Shown piece after piece: positions 26,944-34,974 of a stretch of 64,000 nt of DNA; position 1 is the first letter of the stretch; every line of letters starts with the position of its first letter. Position numbers and translations under genes: made by a program. A model generated the notes under the pieces. The model worked only from the letters and a program-made list of their open reading frames with translations. It was not told where the DNA came from and did no database searches. Origin of the DNA: an uncultured Desulfobacter sp. (GTDB lineage Bacteria > Desulfobacterota > Desulfobacteria > Desulfobacterales > Desulfobacteraceae). The DNA lies in NCBI RefSeq assembly GCF_963664415.1, contig NZ_OY761440.1, positions 496,001 to 560,000 of the forward strand, read 5' to 3'.

Positions 26944-27177
26944 AATTTTTTAGTTGCGTCAGTTGAACAATCCTTTCATAAAAAAATTGTCTGCCCAGGA
27001 CCATTGCTTTATCCGGAATCTCCCCTCAGTCATGTAGCGCCTAAATTAATTTAGCTCATATAACAATATAAGTAAAATCAAATCAATATATTTTCTATTT
27101 TTCACAAGGCGCGACCTTCAGTTCGATTCGGAGCAAGGGGAGATGTTGTCAATGATAATAAAAAACTTGACCTGCTA

Positions 27178-27245
27178 TGGCCACAATGCCGAATGGGATG
27201 CATAGCATAATGATCAAGGGCTGAAAATGACTTCTAAAGGGAGTG
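27178..27245 (-). pseudogene. 68-bp scrap of an RND pump gene
   Basis: This short stretch matches the broken RND gene around 30700-30765 (shared CATAATGATCAAGGGCTGAAAA and neighbours), with many substitutions. It indicates a third, almost erased copy of the pump gene. The surrounding 26944-27267 shows nothing else recognisable. Confidence 0.55.
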
Positions 27246-27267
27246 AGGCATTAACAGGCAGGCGGGT

Positions 27268-27600
27268 TAGAGTATTTTTAAGCGGGACCGAAAAGATCAA
27301 CTCGTGCAGTATATGAAAAATTTCAAGCTTTCCGATGATCTGCCAATGGTGATCCTTAATGAGTTTTTACATTGGCTTAAGCTTTTTCTGTCCGTTGGCG
27401 GCATGCCGGAAGCCGTCAGGATTTACCGGGATACCCGTTCCCTTCTTGAAGTAGATGCAGTGAAACAGTCTATCCTTCAGACATACCGGGATGATTTATA
27501 CAGATATCAGGATGCTGATGATGCGGATCTTGTCAATTCCGGTCCGGTATGCGAACAGATGATCGGACAGCATCTGCTTTACAGGACCCCATCATTCCAG
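27268..27600 (+). pseudogene. partial copy of the DUF4143 ATPase gene
   Basis: This piece is almost identical to two separated parts of the gene at 28084-29448. It has the segment beginning near LSGIGKDQLVQYMENFK through ILQTYRDD, joined directly to QDADDADLVNSGPVCEQM, with the 270 bp between them deleted. It lacks the ATPase N-terminus and stops at the CATCATTCCAG junction. The high identity shows a recent duplication followed by deletion. Confidence 0.85.
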
Positions 27601-27787
27601 AAACAACTAATTCCCGGGTTCCGGGAACCCTGCCGGGTCTCCCCATCCCCGGGTGATCAGCCAGTAGTTTAGCGCTATCCCATATTTTCTGTCCCACTTC
27701 CTTGGCTGCTATGGGGCGGTCTTCAGCTATATATTCGATGGCATTGTCAAGATTGCGCAATGCTGTGCGAGTCCACTTAACGGGCAT
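27601..27787 (-). pseudogene. RelE/ParE-type toxin, C-terminus lost
   Basis: The frame from ATG 27787 encodes MPVKWTRTALRNLDNAIEYI ... LLADHPGMGRPGRVPGTRELVVSG, the first two thirds of a RelE/ParE-fold toxin. The last strands with the catalytic C-terminal residues are replaced by sequence from the ATPase copy that abuts it. The frame stays open to 27533 but those residues are foreign. Confidence 0.75.
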
Positions 27788-27930
27788 CTACACCCCATTT
27801 GCCAAATGCGTCAACTATTTCTTCTGCTGTTGCGATTTCACCCTGTTCAACTTCCTGCAAACCGTCTTTAACTTCCTTGACGAACCATTCTTCATATTCA
27901 ACAAAGCAGTCAAAGGGGCAAAAGACGCCG
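27777..27930 (-). pseudogene. antitoxin fragment upstream of the broken toxin
   Basis: The frame ending TAA at 27777-27779 reads FVEYEEWFVKEVKDGLQEVE, then GEIATAEEIVDAFGKWGVDAR, resembling the C-terminal part of small antitoxins that precede RelE/ParE toxins. It overlaps the toxin ATG by 11 bases, a typical coupling. No start codon is visible in frame, so the N-terminus appears lost. Confidence 0.55.
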
Positions 27931-28011
27931 GGATAAACCGATTTGCAGCGCTGTAGAGGCGGGTGACTTTGTGGGCTGCCTCTTTAACGAGCTGCCCAAA
28001 CACTATCTAAA

Positions 28012-28060
28012 AAATTACCTTTACAAAACTCATATTTTTGATATAAATTACCTTTACAAA
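28012..28060 (+). promoter_or_regulatory. 16-bp direct repeats before the DUF4143 ATPase gene
   Basis: AAATTACCTTTACAAA occurs at 28012-28027 and 28045-28060, start to start 33 bp (about three helical turns), with a partial third TTTACCTT just after. They lie 24-72 bp before the start codon and could be operator half-sites. Confidence 0.45.
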
Positions 28061-28083
28061 TTTACCTTCAACCTATTTTATGT

Positions 28084-29448
28084 ATGGGTAAAATTATGAA
28101 TCGAACAGCCCTTGAAAACCTCAATGCCTGGAAAGAGAAACCCCACCGAAAGCCCCTGGTGATCCGGGGGGCAAGGCAAGTGGGCAAATCCTGGCTGGTC
28201 CGGGAATTTGCCCAAACCGCCGGGATGGATCTTTTTGAAATTAATTTTGAGCTGGATGAAGACCTGGCTGAATGTTTTAAGTCCAAACATCCGGACCAAA
28301 TCCTTTCCCTGCTTGAACTCAAACGCTCCCAGCGAATTGTTCCAGGCAGCACCGTGCTGTTCCTGGACGAAATTCAGTCCGCGCCGTTGGTTTTTGCAAG
28401 CTTGAGATATTTTTACGAACTCATGCCTGATCTGCATGTCATCGCAGCCGGCTCCCTACTGGAATTTGTATTGGAAAAGCCTAATTTTTCCATGCCCGTA
28501 GGAAGAATCGAATACCTGTATCTGGGCCCCATGACCTTTAAAGAATTTTTAAGTGGGATTGGAAAAGATCAACTCGTGCAGTATATGGAAAATTTCAAGC
28601 TTTCCGATGATCTGCCAATGGTGATCCATAATGAGTTTTTACATTGGCTTAAACTTTTTCTGGCCGTTGGCGGCATGCCGGAAGCCGTCAGGATTTACCG
28701 GGATACCCGTTCCCTTCTTGAAGTAGATGCAGTGAAACAGTCTATCCTTCAGACATACCGGGATGATTTTAATAAATATTCTCCCCGGGCCAATCCGGTA
28801 AGGCTGAACCGGGTGTTTCAGCGGCTGCCTTTAATGGCGGGGCAAAAGGTTAAATATGTCAATATCGACAGAACTCAAAAAAATGAAGACCTGAAAAAAG
28901 CCCTTCACCTTCTGGAACTTGCCAGGGTGTACTATCCGGTATATCACACTTCGGCAAACGGGGTTCCGTTAAAAGCCCAGATCAATGAAAAGTTTCAAAA
29001 GCCCTTGTTCCTGGATGTGGGCTTGATGATGAGTGCCTGCGGGATGAGTTATGCAGATATCCAGGACGCTGATGATGCCGATCTTGTCAATTCCGGTCCG
29101 GTATGCGAACAGATGATCGGACAGCATCTGCTTTACAGGCACCCATCATTCCAGGAGCCGGAACTGTTTTATTGGTGCAGGGAAAAACGCCAGGCTTCTT
29201 CAGAAGTCGACTTCGTGATTCACAAGGGAATACGGATTATCCCTGTGGAGGTCAAAGCCGGGAAAACAGGAACTTTAAAATCCCTCCATGTATTTTTAAA
29301 AGAGAAAAAATACCCGGAGGGGGTCCGCTTTAACATAGACCTGCCGGCTATGCATGAAGTCCCTTTTGCCCTGCCCGATACAAAAGGAACGTTTCGTCTG
29401 CTTTCTCTTCCGCTTTACATGGTCGAGGAGCTGGACCGGTATATTTAG
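28084..29448 (+). CDS. AAA_14/DUF4143 ATP-binding protein
   Basis: A 454-residue P-loop ATPase: Walker A in VIRGARQVGKSWLVREFA, Walker B in TVLFLDEIQSAP, a central winged-helix-like part, and a C-terminal DUF4143 domain with nuclease-like residues (SSEVDFVIHKG ... IIPVEVKAGKTG). Such proteins are widespread, often in variable copy number, and their cellular role is not established; a defence- or toxin-like role has been suggested from context only. The gene appears intact, and a deleted copy lies just upstream at 27268-27600. ATG 28084 is used; a second in-frame ATG lies at 28099. Confidence 0.88.
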   Translation: MGKIMNRTALENLNAWKEKPHRKPLVIRGARQVGKSWLVREFAQTAGMDLFEINFELDEDLAECFKSKHPDQILSLLELKRSQRIVPGSTVLFLDEIQSAPLVFASLRYFYELMPDLHVIAAGSLLEFVLEKPNFSMPVGRIEYLYLGPMTFKEFLSGIGKDQLVQYMENFKLSDDLPMVIHNEFLHWLKLFLAVGGMPEAVRIYRDTRSLLEVDAVKQSILQTYRDDFNKYSPRANPVRLNRVFQRLPLMAGQKVKYVNIDRTQKNEDLKKALHLLELARVYYPVYHTSANGVPLKAQINEKFQKPLFLDVGLMMSACGMSYADIQDADDADLVNSGPVCEQMIGQHLLYRHPSFQEPELFYWCREKRQASSEVDFVIHKGIRIIPVEVKAGKTGTLKSLHVFLKEKKYPEGVRFNIDLPAMHEVPFALPDTKGTFRLLSLPLYMVEELDRYI

Positions 29449-29578
29449 AGCCCGACAGGTTGTTCCGGAATGCTAATTTTCCAAATTTCTTCGTTGGAAA
29501 AATAAATTTGATCCTCGAAATATTCAATATATGTCTATGGTTAAAATTATCACCCGCCTTGCACCTATGCAACTTTGT

Positions 29579-29616
29579 GGGCATGCGCCCCTCTGCGAGC
29601 CGTTCAAACACTATTT
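29579..29616. repeat. half copy of the palindromic repeat at 30263
   Basis: Positions 29579-29616 repeat the right arm and loop of the palindrome at 30263-30318 (GGGCATGCGCCCCTCT, then GCCGTTCAAACACTATTT) with two differences; the left arm is absent. It lies at the end of the ParE gene. Confidence 0.75.
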
Positions 29617-29937
29617 AATTTTACTCTGGCCCCCAAGCCGCAGATTCTTTTTCATGCGTGCATGTAATACACGTACAATTTCAATACCTTCAGTTAATTT
29701 CCTATAATAGACTATATAGTTTGAAAAATTTTTAACAGGAAAAAATTTAAGGCCTTTTAATTTAGGGTGTGTTGCCCAATAAGAAACCCCGATGCTTGGC
29801 ATATCAGCCAGCAACTCAAAGGTTTCTTCAGCGGCTTGAAGAGTTCTGTCAGCAGCTTTAGGGTTATCTCGTGCAATATAGATCCATATGTTGATCAAAT
29901 CATCCTCAGCAGCTGGTGTTATGGATATATTAGGCAT
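29611..29937 (-). CDS. parE: ParE-like toxin
   Basis: A 108-residue RelE/ParE-fold toxin: MPNISITPAAEDDLINIWIY, a middle helix DRTLQAAEETFELLADMPSIG, and the C-terminal strands FFPVKNFSNYIVYYRKLTEGIEIVRVLHARM with the usual basic tail. ParE members poison DNA gyrase; here that is family inference. It starts two bases after the antitoxin stop, forming a standard type II toxin-antitoxin operon. Confidence 0.88.
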   Translation of the reverse strand: MPNISITPAAEDDLINIWIYIARDNPKAADRTLQAAEETFELLADMPSIGVSYWATHPKLKGLKFFPVKNFSNYIVYYRKLTEGIEIVRVLHARMKKNLRLGGQSKIK

Positions 29938-29939
29938 TA

Positions 29940-30173
29940 TTACCCCTGTTCTTTTTGAAGCAGGGAAATAGCTTTCTTTTTGATATTTTTCATGTCAAGC
30001 GGTAAAGAATCACCGCTGTTAACACCTTCTAATAAAAGCTGATCAATTTTTTCATGGTCATGCCTTATAAGGTCACGTAAGTAATCGCTGGCGCTCTGGT
30101 ATTCACCCGTGCGGACACGGGATTCGATGAAGGCTCTAAGCTCATCAGGCATTGATATATTCAGTGTTGCCAT
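29940..30173 (-). CDS. parD: ParD-like antitoxin
   Basis: A 77-residue antitoxin: ribbon-helix-helix N-terminus (MATLNISMPDELRAFIESRV, then SASDYLRDLIR) and a flexible C-terminal tail that would bind the toxin. It is the first gene of the operon, followed at once by the ParE-like toxin, and is likely to repress its own promoter. GGAG precedes the ATG. Confidence 0.88.
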   Translation of the reverse strand: MATLNISMPDELRAFIESRVRTGEYQSASDYLRDLIRHDHEKIDQLLLEGVNSGDSLPLDMKNIKKKAISLLQKEQG

Positions 30174-30262
30174 ATCGGGTCTCCTTTAATAAGTTTTTAA
30201 AATATAACACCAATGGCAATTTTTGCCAATGCTGGATTATCTCATGCCTGAACAAAGCCCCC

Positions 30263-30318
30263 GTGTTTGAACGGCTCGTTAGAGGGGCATGCGCCCCTCT
30301 AACAAGCCGTTCAAACAC
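30263..30318. repeat. palindromic repeat at the end of the truncated pump gene
   Basis: Arms of 26 bases (30263-30288 and 30293-30318) pair with a single mismatch around the loop ATGC; the left arm begins GTGTTTGAACGGCT. It touches the stop codon of the RND gene and would serve as a strong hairpin terminator. Related half copies lie at 29579-29616 and, much decayed, at 27989-28005. Confidence 0.85.
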
Positions 30319-31677
30319 TATTTCAAAAGGCCTTTTATATCCTCCAATATCAGATACAGACAAGGCACAAGTCCCAGGGTAATCAGTGTGGCAAAAAAAA
30401 GACCAAACCCCAGAGAGATGGCCATGGGAATAAGAAACCTGGCCTGCCAAGACGTTTCCGTGATGATCGGGGCAAGCCCTCCGCAGGTGGTTAACGTGGT
30501 CAAAATAATGGGTCTGAACCGCTGTATCCCGGCGGCCCTGATTGCGTCCTTCACAGGCATGCCCCCGCGTACCAGCCGGTTGGCAAAATCAATGAGCACC
30601 AAAGCGTCATTGACCACCACGCCTGCCATGGCCACAATGCCGAACAGACTCAGAATGGACAGGGGATAGCCCATGATAATATGGCCGGCCACGGCCCCGA
30701 TAATGCCAAAGGGAATGCAGATCATAATGATCAAGGGCTGAAAATAACTTTTAAAAGGAATGGCCAGCAGGGCAAACACAAAAAATAACGCAAGCCCTAA
30801 GCCTTTGAACAGCGCGGCCATGCTCTTCTTGATATCAGCCTGTTTCCCCTCAAGTCCGTAGGACAGGCCCGGATACCGGCCCACAAGGAACGGCAGGATT
30901 TCCTGCTTCATATCCCGGATAATATTCCCGGCCATGGACTGGGGGGTAACATTGGCCGCGACCTCGATTTCCCGCCGGCCGTTGCTCCGGCGGATCACGG
31001 TATAGGCTCTTCCTTTCATAATTTGAACGGCATCCCTGAGCATGATCTCTCCGTTTGGGGCATTGATCACATAGTTTTCAAATGCAGTTTCACAAATGCG
31101 CTCGTCCTCTGCCAGCCGCACCCTTACCGTGATCTCGTTTCTTCCCCGCTGAAGTTTCACCGCCTCAATCCCCTGGTAAGCATGCCGGATTTTAGCAGCA
31201 ATGGTTCCCGGGGTAAGCCCCATGCGAAAGCCCGCAGGGGTCAGGGTGATATTGAACTGCCGTTTTCCCTGGGCCGATCCGTCATCAATATCCGATATCA
31301 TGGGATATTCTCCCAGACGCCGGGCAAGGTCTTCTCCGGCCCGGTTCAAAATATCCGCATTCCGGTGGCTTAAGCCAATGGTCAGCCCCTTGCCGGAACC
31401 GGGACCACCCTGGTTGTCCGCAAAGGCAATGGTCTCAACGCCTGCAACCGTACCGATTTTTTCCCGCCAGATCCGGGTCACCCGGGAAGTGGATATCGGG
31501 CGCATCTCGGGATCAGTTAAAAAGACCCTAAAAATGAAATGGGAATGCCCAAACTGACCCAGAAGGCCAGGCGTATTTCAAGGAACAGGGCAAGGAACAA
31601 AAAGACCAGGGCAAGCCCCAGATAGGCGTTGCGCAGTAAAAGATCCACCCTTTGGGCAAAGAGTTTGGACATATCCC
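30318..31677 (-). pseudogene. RND efflux pump, first half mostly deleted (cluster 1)
   Basis: The C-terminal 395 residues (from MRPISTSRVTRIW to LYLILEDIKGLLK) match the intact pump at 60368-63472 closely throughout, including GVVVNDALVLIDFANR and TTLTTCGGLAPIITETSWQA. Before this only a short piece survives (MSKLFAQRVDLLLRNAYLGLALVF...AFWVSLGIPISF), joined directly to FLTDPEMRP. The N-terminal porter domain and the membrane segment with the proton-relay Asp pair are gone. On the other side the piece is fused to the fusion-protein remnant. Confidence 0.88.
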
Positions 31678-32423
31678 AGACGGATATGGTCCAGGCGGTC
31701 CAGGGGCACCTGGACTTCCACCTGGTAATTGGTTACGTCCACCAGGGTGGCAAGGGTACCCTGGGCTGCTGTCATGGCACCGGCATCCACATCTTTGGAG
31801 AGCACCAGGGCATGGAAGGGAGCAATGATACGGGTTCTTTCCAGGTCCAGAAGTGCTGCGTCAAGATCACTTTGGGCGCTTGCCACGGCAGCCCCGGCCT
31901 GTTCAAGCTGGGGTTTTCTCAACACCAGGCTGGTTTCCTTTACCCCGTCAGGCGACATCGCAGCCATGAGCCTGAGCTCTTCCCTGGCAATCTGCTGTTG
32001 TCCCTTTTCGATTTCAAAATCAGCCCGGGCCTGGGCCAATGCGCTTTTGGCTTTGTCCACGGCCAGCTTATAGTCTGCCGGATCAATTTGGACCATGGTC
32101 AGTCCCTTGGCGATTTTTCCCCCCTGGACAAATTCAGGTGCTACCTCAATGATCGTACCGGCCACCCGGGATTTAATCACCACTTCCCGGTCCGGCTGAA
32201 CCGTACCCATGGCCCGGATCAGGGCTGTGACCCGGCCGGGATTAACTTTTATGACATCCACCACCGGGGCTGTTTTTACCGCAGGTTTGCGTTTGAATTT
32301 TATTTTGTTGGATTTGTAGTGCCAAAATCCGGCAGCGCCTGCTGCAATCACGCATACAGGCAAAAGAACTTTCAAAAAGGTGACCCATAAAGAAGTCTGT
32401 CTTGCTGGTGTCTCTGGTTTCAT
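31678..32423 (-). pseudogene. membrane fusion protein, C-terminus deleted (cluster 1)
   Basis: This is the N-terminal two thirds of an HlyD/AcrA-type adaptor: a membrane anchor (VLLPVCVIAAGAAGFWHY), the biotinyl-lipoyl half-motifs (VKTAPVVDVIKVNPGRV, GAMTAAQGTLATLVDV) and a coiled-coil hairpin (ADFEIEKGQQQIAREELRLM). It matches the intact protein at 59184 up to VPLDRLDHIR and then runs into the pump remnant. About 130 C-terminal residues are missing. The start is ATG 32423 by comparison. Confidence 0.85.
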
Positions 32424-32460
32424 TTTTGATGTCTCTAAAATTTTATTCCCGCACAAAGCG

Positions 32461-33927
32461 TCACAAAGTAGAATAAAAATCTTTGTGTCTTGGTGTCTTT
32501 GTGAGAGTTTTTTTGAAAAACGTTCCCCGCCAACTTGTTACTTTATAAAGTGCAATTCGTTCCTTGACATAGGTTGCTTTTTCACTGACCAGTTGGCGCT
32601 CAAGGCTTTCCATGGAGGCCCAGGCATCAAGATAGTTCAGGTAACTGCTCTGGCCGTTCAGGTACTGGACCCGGGCGTCCTGCAAGGTCACCTTAACAGC
32701 TGCCAGCTGCTGTTCGAGCAGTTCGATATAGGCGCTTTGGCGGTCAATGGCCACCAGGGCATCCTCCACCTCGCAGATGGCGTTGGCAACGGTTTGGGCA
32801 TAGGTATTCAGTGTTTCTTGAACCACGGCCCGGGTACGCTCGATTTCTGCTTTGCGCTCACCTGCGTCAAACAAAGGGCCGGCCAAAGCAGCACCTAAGG
32901 TAACCACCCAGTTTTGAAACAATAAATCCAGGGAACCGCTGGAAAACGCAGCGGACCCGGACAGGGCCAGGTCGGGAAACATATCAGCCTTGGCAGATTC
33001 CACGTCCTGGACCGCCGCTTCAAGGCGCATCCGGGCAGCACGGATATCAGGCCGGTTTTCAAGCAGGTCCGCCGGGATGCCGGGCTGGGGTGCCAGAAAG
33101 GTTTGGGGAAGGTCTGTGGCCGCAACCGCCACAGGTGTCCCCGGGGTTTGTCCCAAATAAAGCCCCATGGCATTCACCAGTTGTTTTTCCTCTTTTTCCA
33201 GCAACGGCATGGCAGAAAGCACCTGTGCCAGGGCTTCGCGTTGCTGGGATACATCCAGGGCCGTGGCCTTGCCGTTGATAAAGCGCAATTCCTGCAACTT
33301 CAGGGTCATCTGGTTGGCGTCAATCTGCCGGGAAAGCACGGCCTTGCGGGTCCGCACGGACACAAGATCCACCCAGGTATCGGCAATATCCGTGGACAGG
33401 GTCAAAGCCCCGTCCTCCAGATCTTGCAGCGCGGCCAGGTATTCAAGTTCTGCAGCACTGACTTCGGCACGGGTTTTTCCCCACAGATCCAGGGTATATT
33501 CAGCATCCAGGGAAGCGGAATAGGTGTGACCATGGTCAGAAGTTGCAGACCGGCCTTTGGATTTAGATTGGGAATAGGTTTGTTGGCCCCCAAGGGAGTA
33601 ATCAAGAGAAGGACCAAGGCCTGATTTTTCGCTTTTCACATCGGCCAACGCCTGGTCAGCCTCAGCTTTAAGTACTTTCAGGTCATAGTTGTCCCCAAGG
33701 CCTGTCCGGATCATTTCGCTAAGTTCATCAACTCCGAACCTTTGCCACCATCCGCCGGCATTGTTTTCATTGCCGGGCCGGGGCGTGTCGTCAATACCAT
33801 CCCCATGAACATAATTATCCGGAATCTCAACAGGCATCACAGCCGCAGGATCAGGGGATATCAGATTGCAGCCGCAAATATAGAAAAACGACATCAATAC
33901 AACAGAGATCAAAGCATAGCGCATCAT
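32461..33927 (-). CDS. TolC/NodT-type outer-membrane efflux lipoprotein (cluster 1)
   Basis: An outer-membrane factor of about 488 residues. The lipoprotein signal peptide MMRYALISVVLMSFFYICGC ends in a lipobox Cys. It is followed by two repeats of the TolC-type helical domain (LSEMIRTGLGDNYDLKVLKA ... and IPADLLENRPDIRAARMRLE ...), with the typical LDLWGKTRAEV motif. ATG 33927 was chosen by alignment with the copy at 57728; an upstream in-frame start lies before the signal peptide. The gene is full length, but its downstream partner genes are broken, so the cluster-1 pump is probably non-functional. Confidence 0.88.
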   Translation of the reverse strand: MMRYALISVVLMSFFYICGCNLISPDPAAVMPVEIPDNYVHGDGIDDTPRPGNENNAGGWWQRFGVDELSEMIRTGLGDNYDLKVLKAEADQALADVKSEKSGLGPSLDYSLGGQQTYSQSKSKGRSATSDHGHTYSASLDAEYTLDLWGKTRAEVSAAELEYLAALQDLEDGALTLSTDIADTWVDLVSVRTRKAVLSRQIDANQMTLKLQELRFINGKATALDVSQQREALAQVLSAMPLLEKEEKQLVNAMGLYLGQTPGTPVAVAATDLPQTFLAPQPGIPADLLENRPDIRAARMRLEAAVQDVESAKADMFPDLALSGSAAFSSGSLDLLFQNWVVTLGAALAGPLFDAGERKAEIERTRAVVQETLNTYAQTVANAICEVEDALVAIDRQSAYIELLEQQLAAVKVTLQDARVQYLNGQSSYLNYLDAWASMESLERQLVSEKATYVKERIALYKVTSWRGTFFKKTLTKTPRHKDFYSTL

Positions 33928-33975
33928 TTTACAAACCAATTCTGCTTTCTGCCGGTTGGTGGTATGGGAAAGAGT

Positions 33976-33997
33976 GCCTGCCCGGGCCCGGGCAGGC
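33976..33997. terminator. 22-bp palindrome between the DUF4198 and TolC genes (cluster 1)
   Basis: GCCTGCCCGGG and its exact inverse form a perfect 22-bp palindrome in the 89-bp gap between the DUF4198 stop and the TolC start. No T tract follows. A hairpin of unrelated sequence occupies the same place in cluster 2 (57672-57702). Confidence 0.6.
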
Positions 33998-34016
33998 GTT
34001 GTACACCGCACAATCC

Positions 34017-34895
34017 CTATTTAACGTTAAAAGTCAGGGTTGATCCGGTAACGGAGGAATTTGCCTTACCGTAAAGATCTTTCAAAGGACCTTCCTTTTC
34101 GACCTTTCCCTCGTGGTGGCAGCTGACCAGCCACTGTCCCGGACACTGTACGATAAACTGGGCGTTGCCTTCTTTAATTTCTAAATAAAGGGAGAAATGT
34201 TTTCCTTTATCAAAGGCCGGGGTTGAAGCAGTGATGTATGTATCGCCCTCTGGGGGGGTGCCCATGAACAACACCTTGAATTCCACCAGATCTCCGGCCT
34301 TGACCCGGGAAAGATCGGTCATGGGAATGATTTCCAGGCCCTGGTTTGTGGGCTCAGGCGTTTCCCATTTTTCCAATACCACATAGGATACGGCATTGGC
34401 CTGGTACTTCACGGACATCAATACTTTTTTAATATCTTTGACCTGGTCCTTTGGTTTCATTTTCAGCCGCGTTCTATCTTTTGTGTCGATAAACCGGGTG
34501 TAAAAGGCGGGTTTTGATTTGGCTTCTATTTTGTATACACCCGGCATGGTCTCTTTTTTCAGGGCAATTTTCTGAAGGCCGATATCAGCACTGAACACGT
34601 CGAAATTGGGGGTCTGCGTATCCGCGGTCGCCGTTTCGGCAGAGGGAATTTTCAGCGGGGTGATTTTTCCCCCGGGACCGGCGATGGTAAAGGATTCAAC
34701 CAGAATTTTAGCCTTGGGGGAGTTAGGCATGTCATCAATGGGCAGGGTATGTCCCCAGCCCAGGCCCACGGTGACATGGCCCGGTTGATGGGCAAATGAT
34801 TCAAAGGCGTTCACCCAGAAACTATGGGCGTAAACCGTGGTTGCTATAAACATTGACGCCAGTGTGGTTATCGTAATTTTAGCTGTGATTCTCAT
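34017..34895 (-). CDS. DUF4198 periplasmic protein (cluster 1)
   Basis: A secreted protein of 292 residues. The signal peptide ends TTVYA before HSFWVNAFESF, so the mature protein would begin with His. The body reads GLGWGHTLPIDDMP, TRLKMKPKDQVKDIKKVLMSVKYQA, GLEIIPMTDLSRVKAGDLVEFKVLFMG and a C-terminal GPLKDLYGKANSS. DUF4198 proteins (COG5266) are linked with nickel/cobalt transport, as NikK. It sits between a TonB receptor and a TolC-MFP-RND set, a position that suggests periplasmic metal or metallophore binding; this is inference. Confidence 0.82.
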   Translation of the reverse strand: MRITAKITITTLASMFIATTVYAHSFWVNAFESFAHQPGHVTVGLGWGHTLPIDDMPNSPKAKILVESFTIAGPGGKITPLKIPSAETATADTQTPNFDVFSADIGLQKIALKKETMPGVYKIEAKSKPAFYTRFIDTKDRTRLKMKPKDQVKDIKKVLMSVKYQANAVSYVVLEKWETPEPTNQGLEIIPMTDLSRVKAGDLVEFKVLFMGTPPEGDTYITASTPAFDKGKHFSLYLEIKEGNAQFIVQCPGQWLVSCHHEGKVEKEGPLKDLYGKANSSVTGSTLTFNVK

Positions 34896-34974
34896 TCATG
34901 TTCTCCTTTAAATTGATAATATGCCGTACCATTGGACTCGCCCCTCATGAGCAATTCTTGCTAATTGAGTAAGG

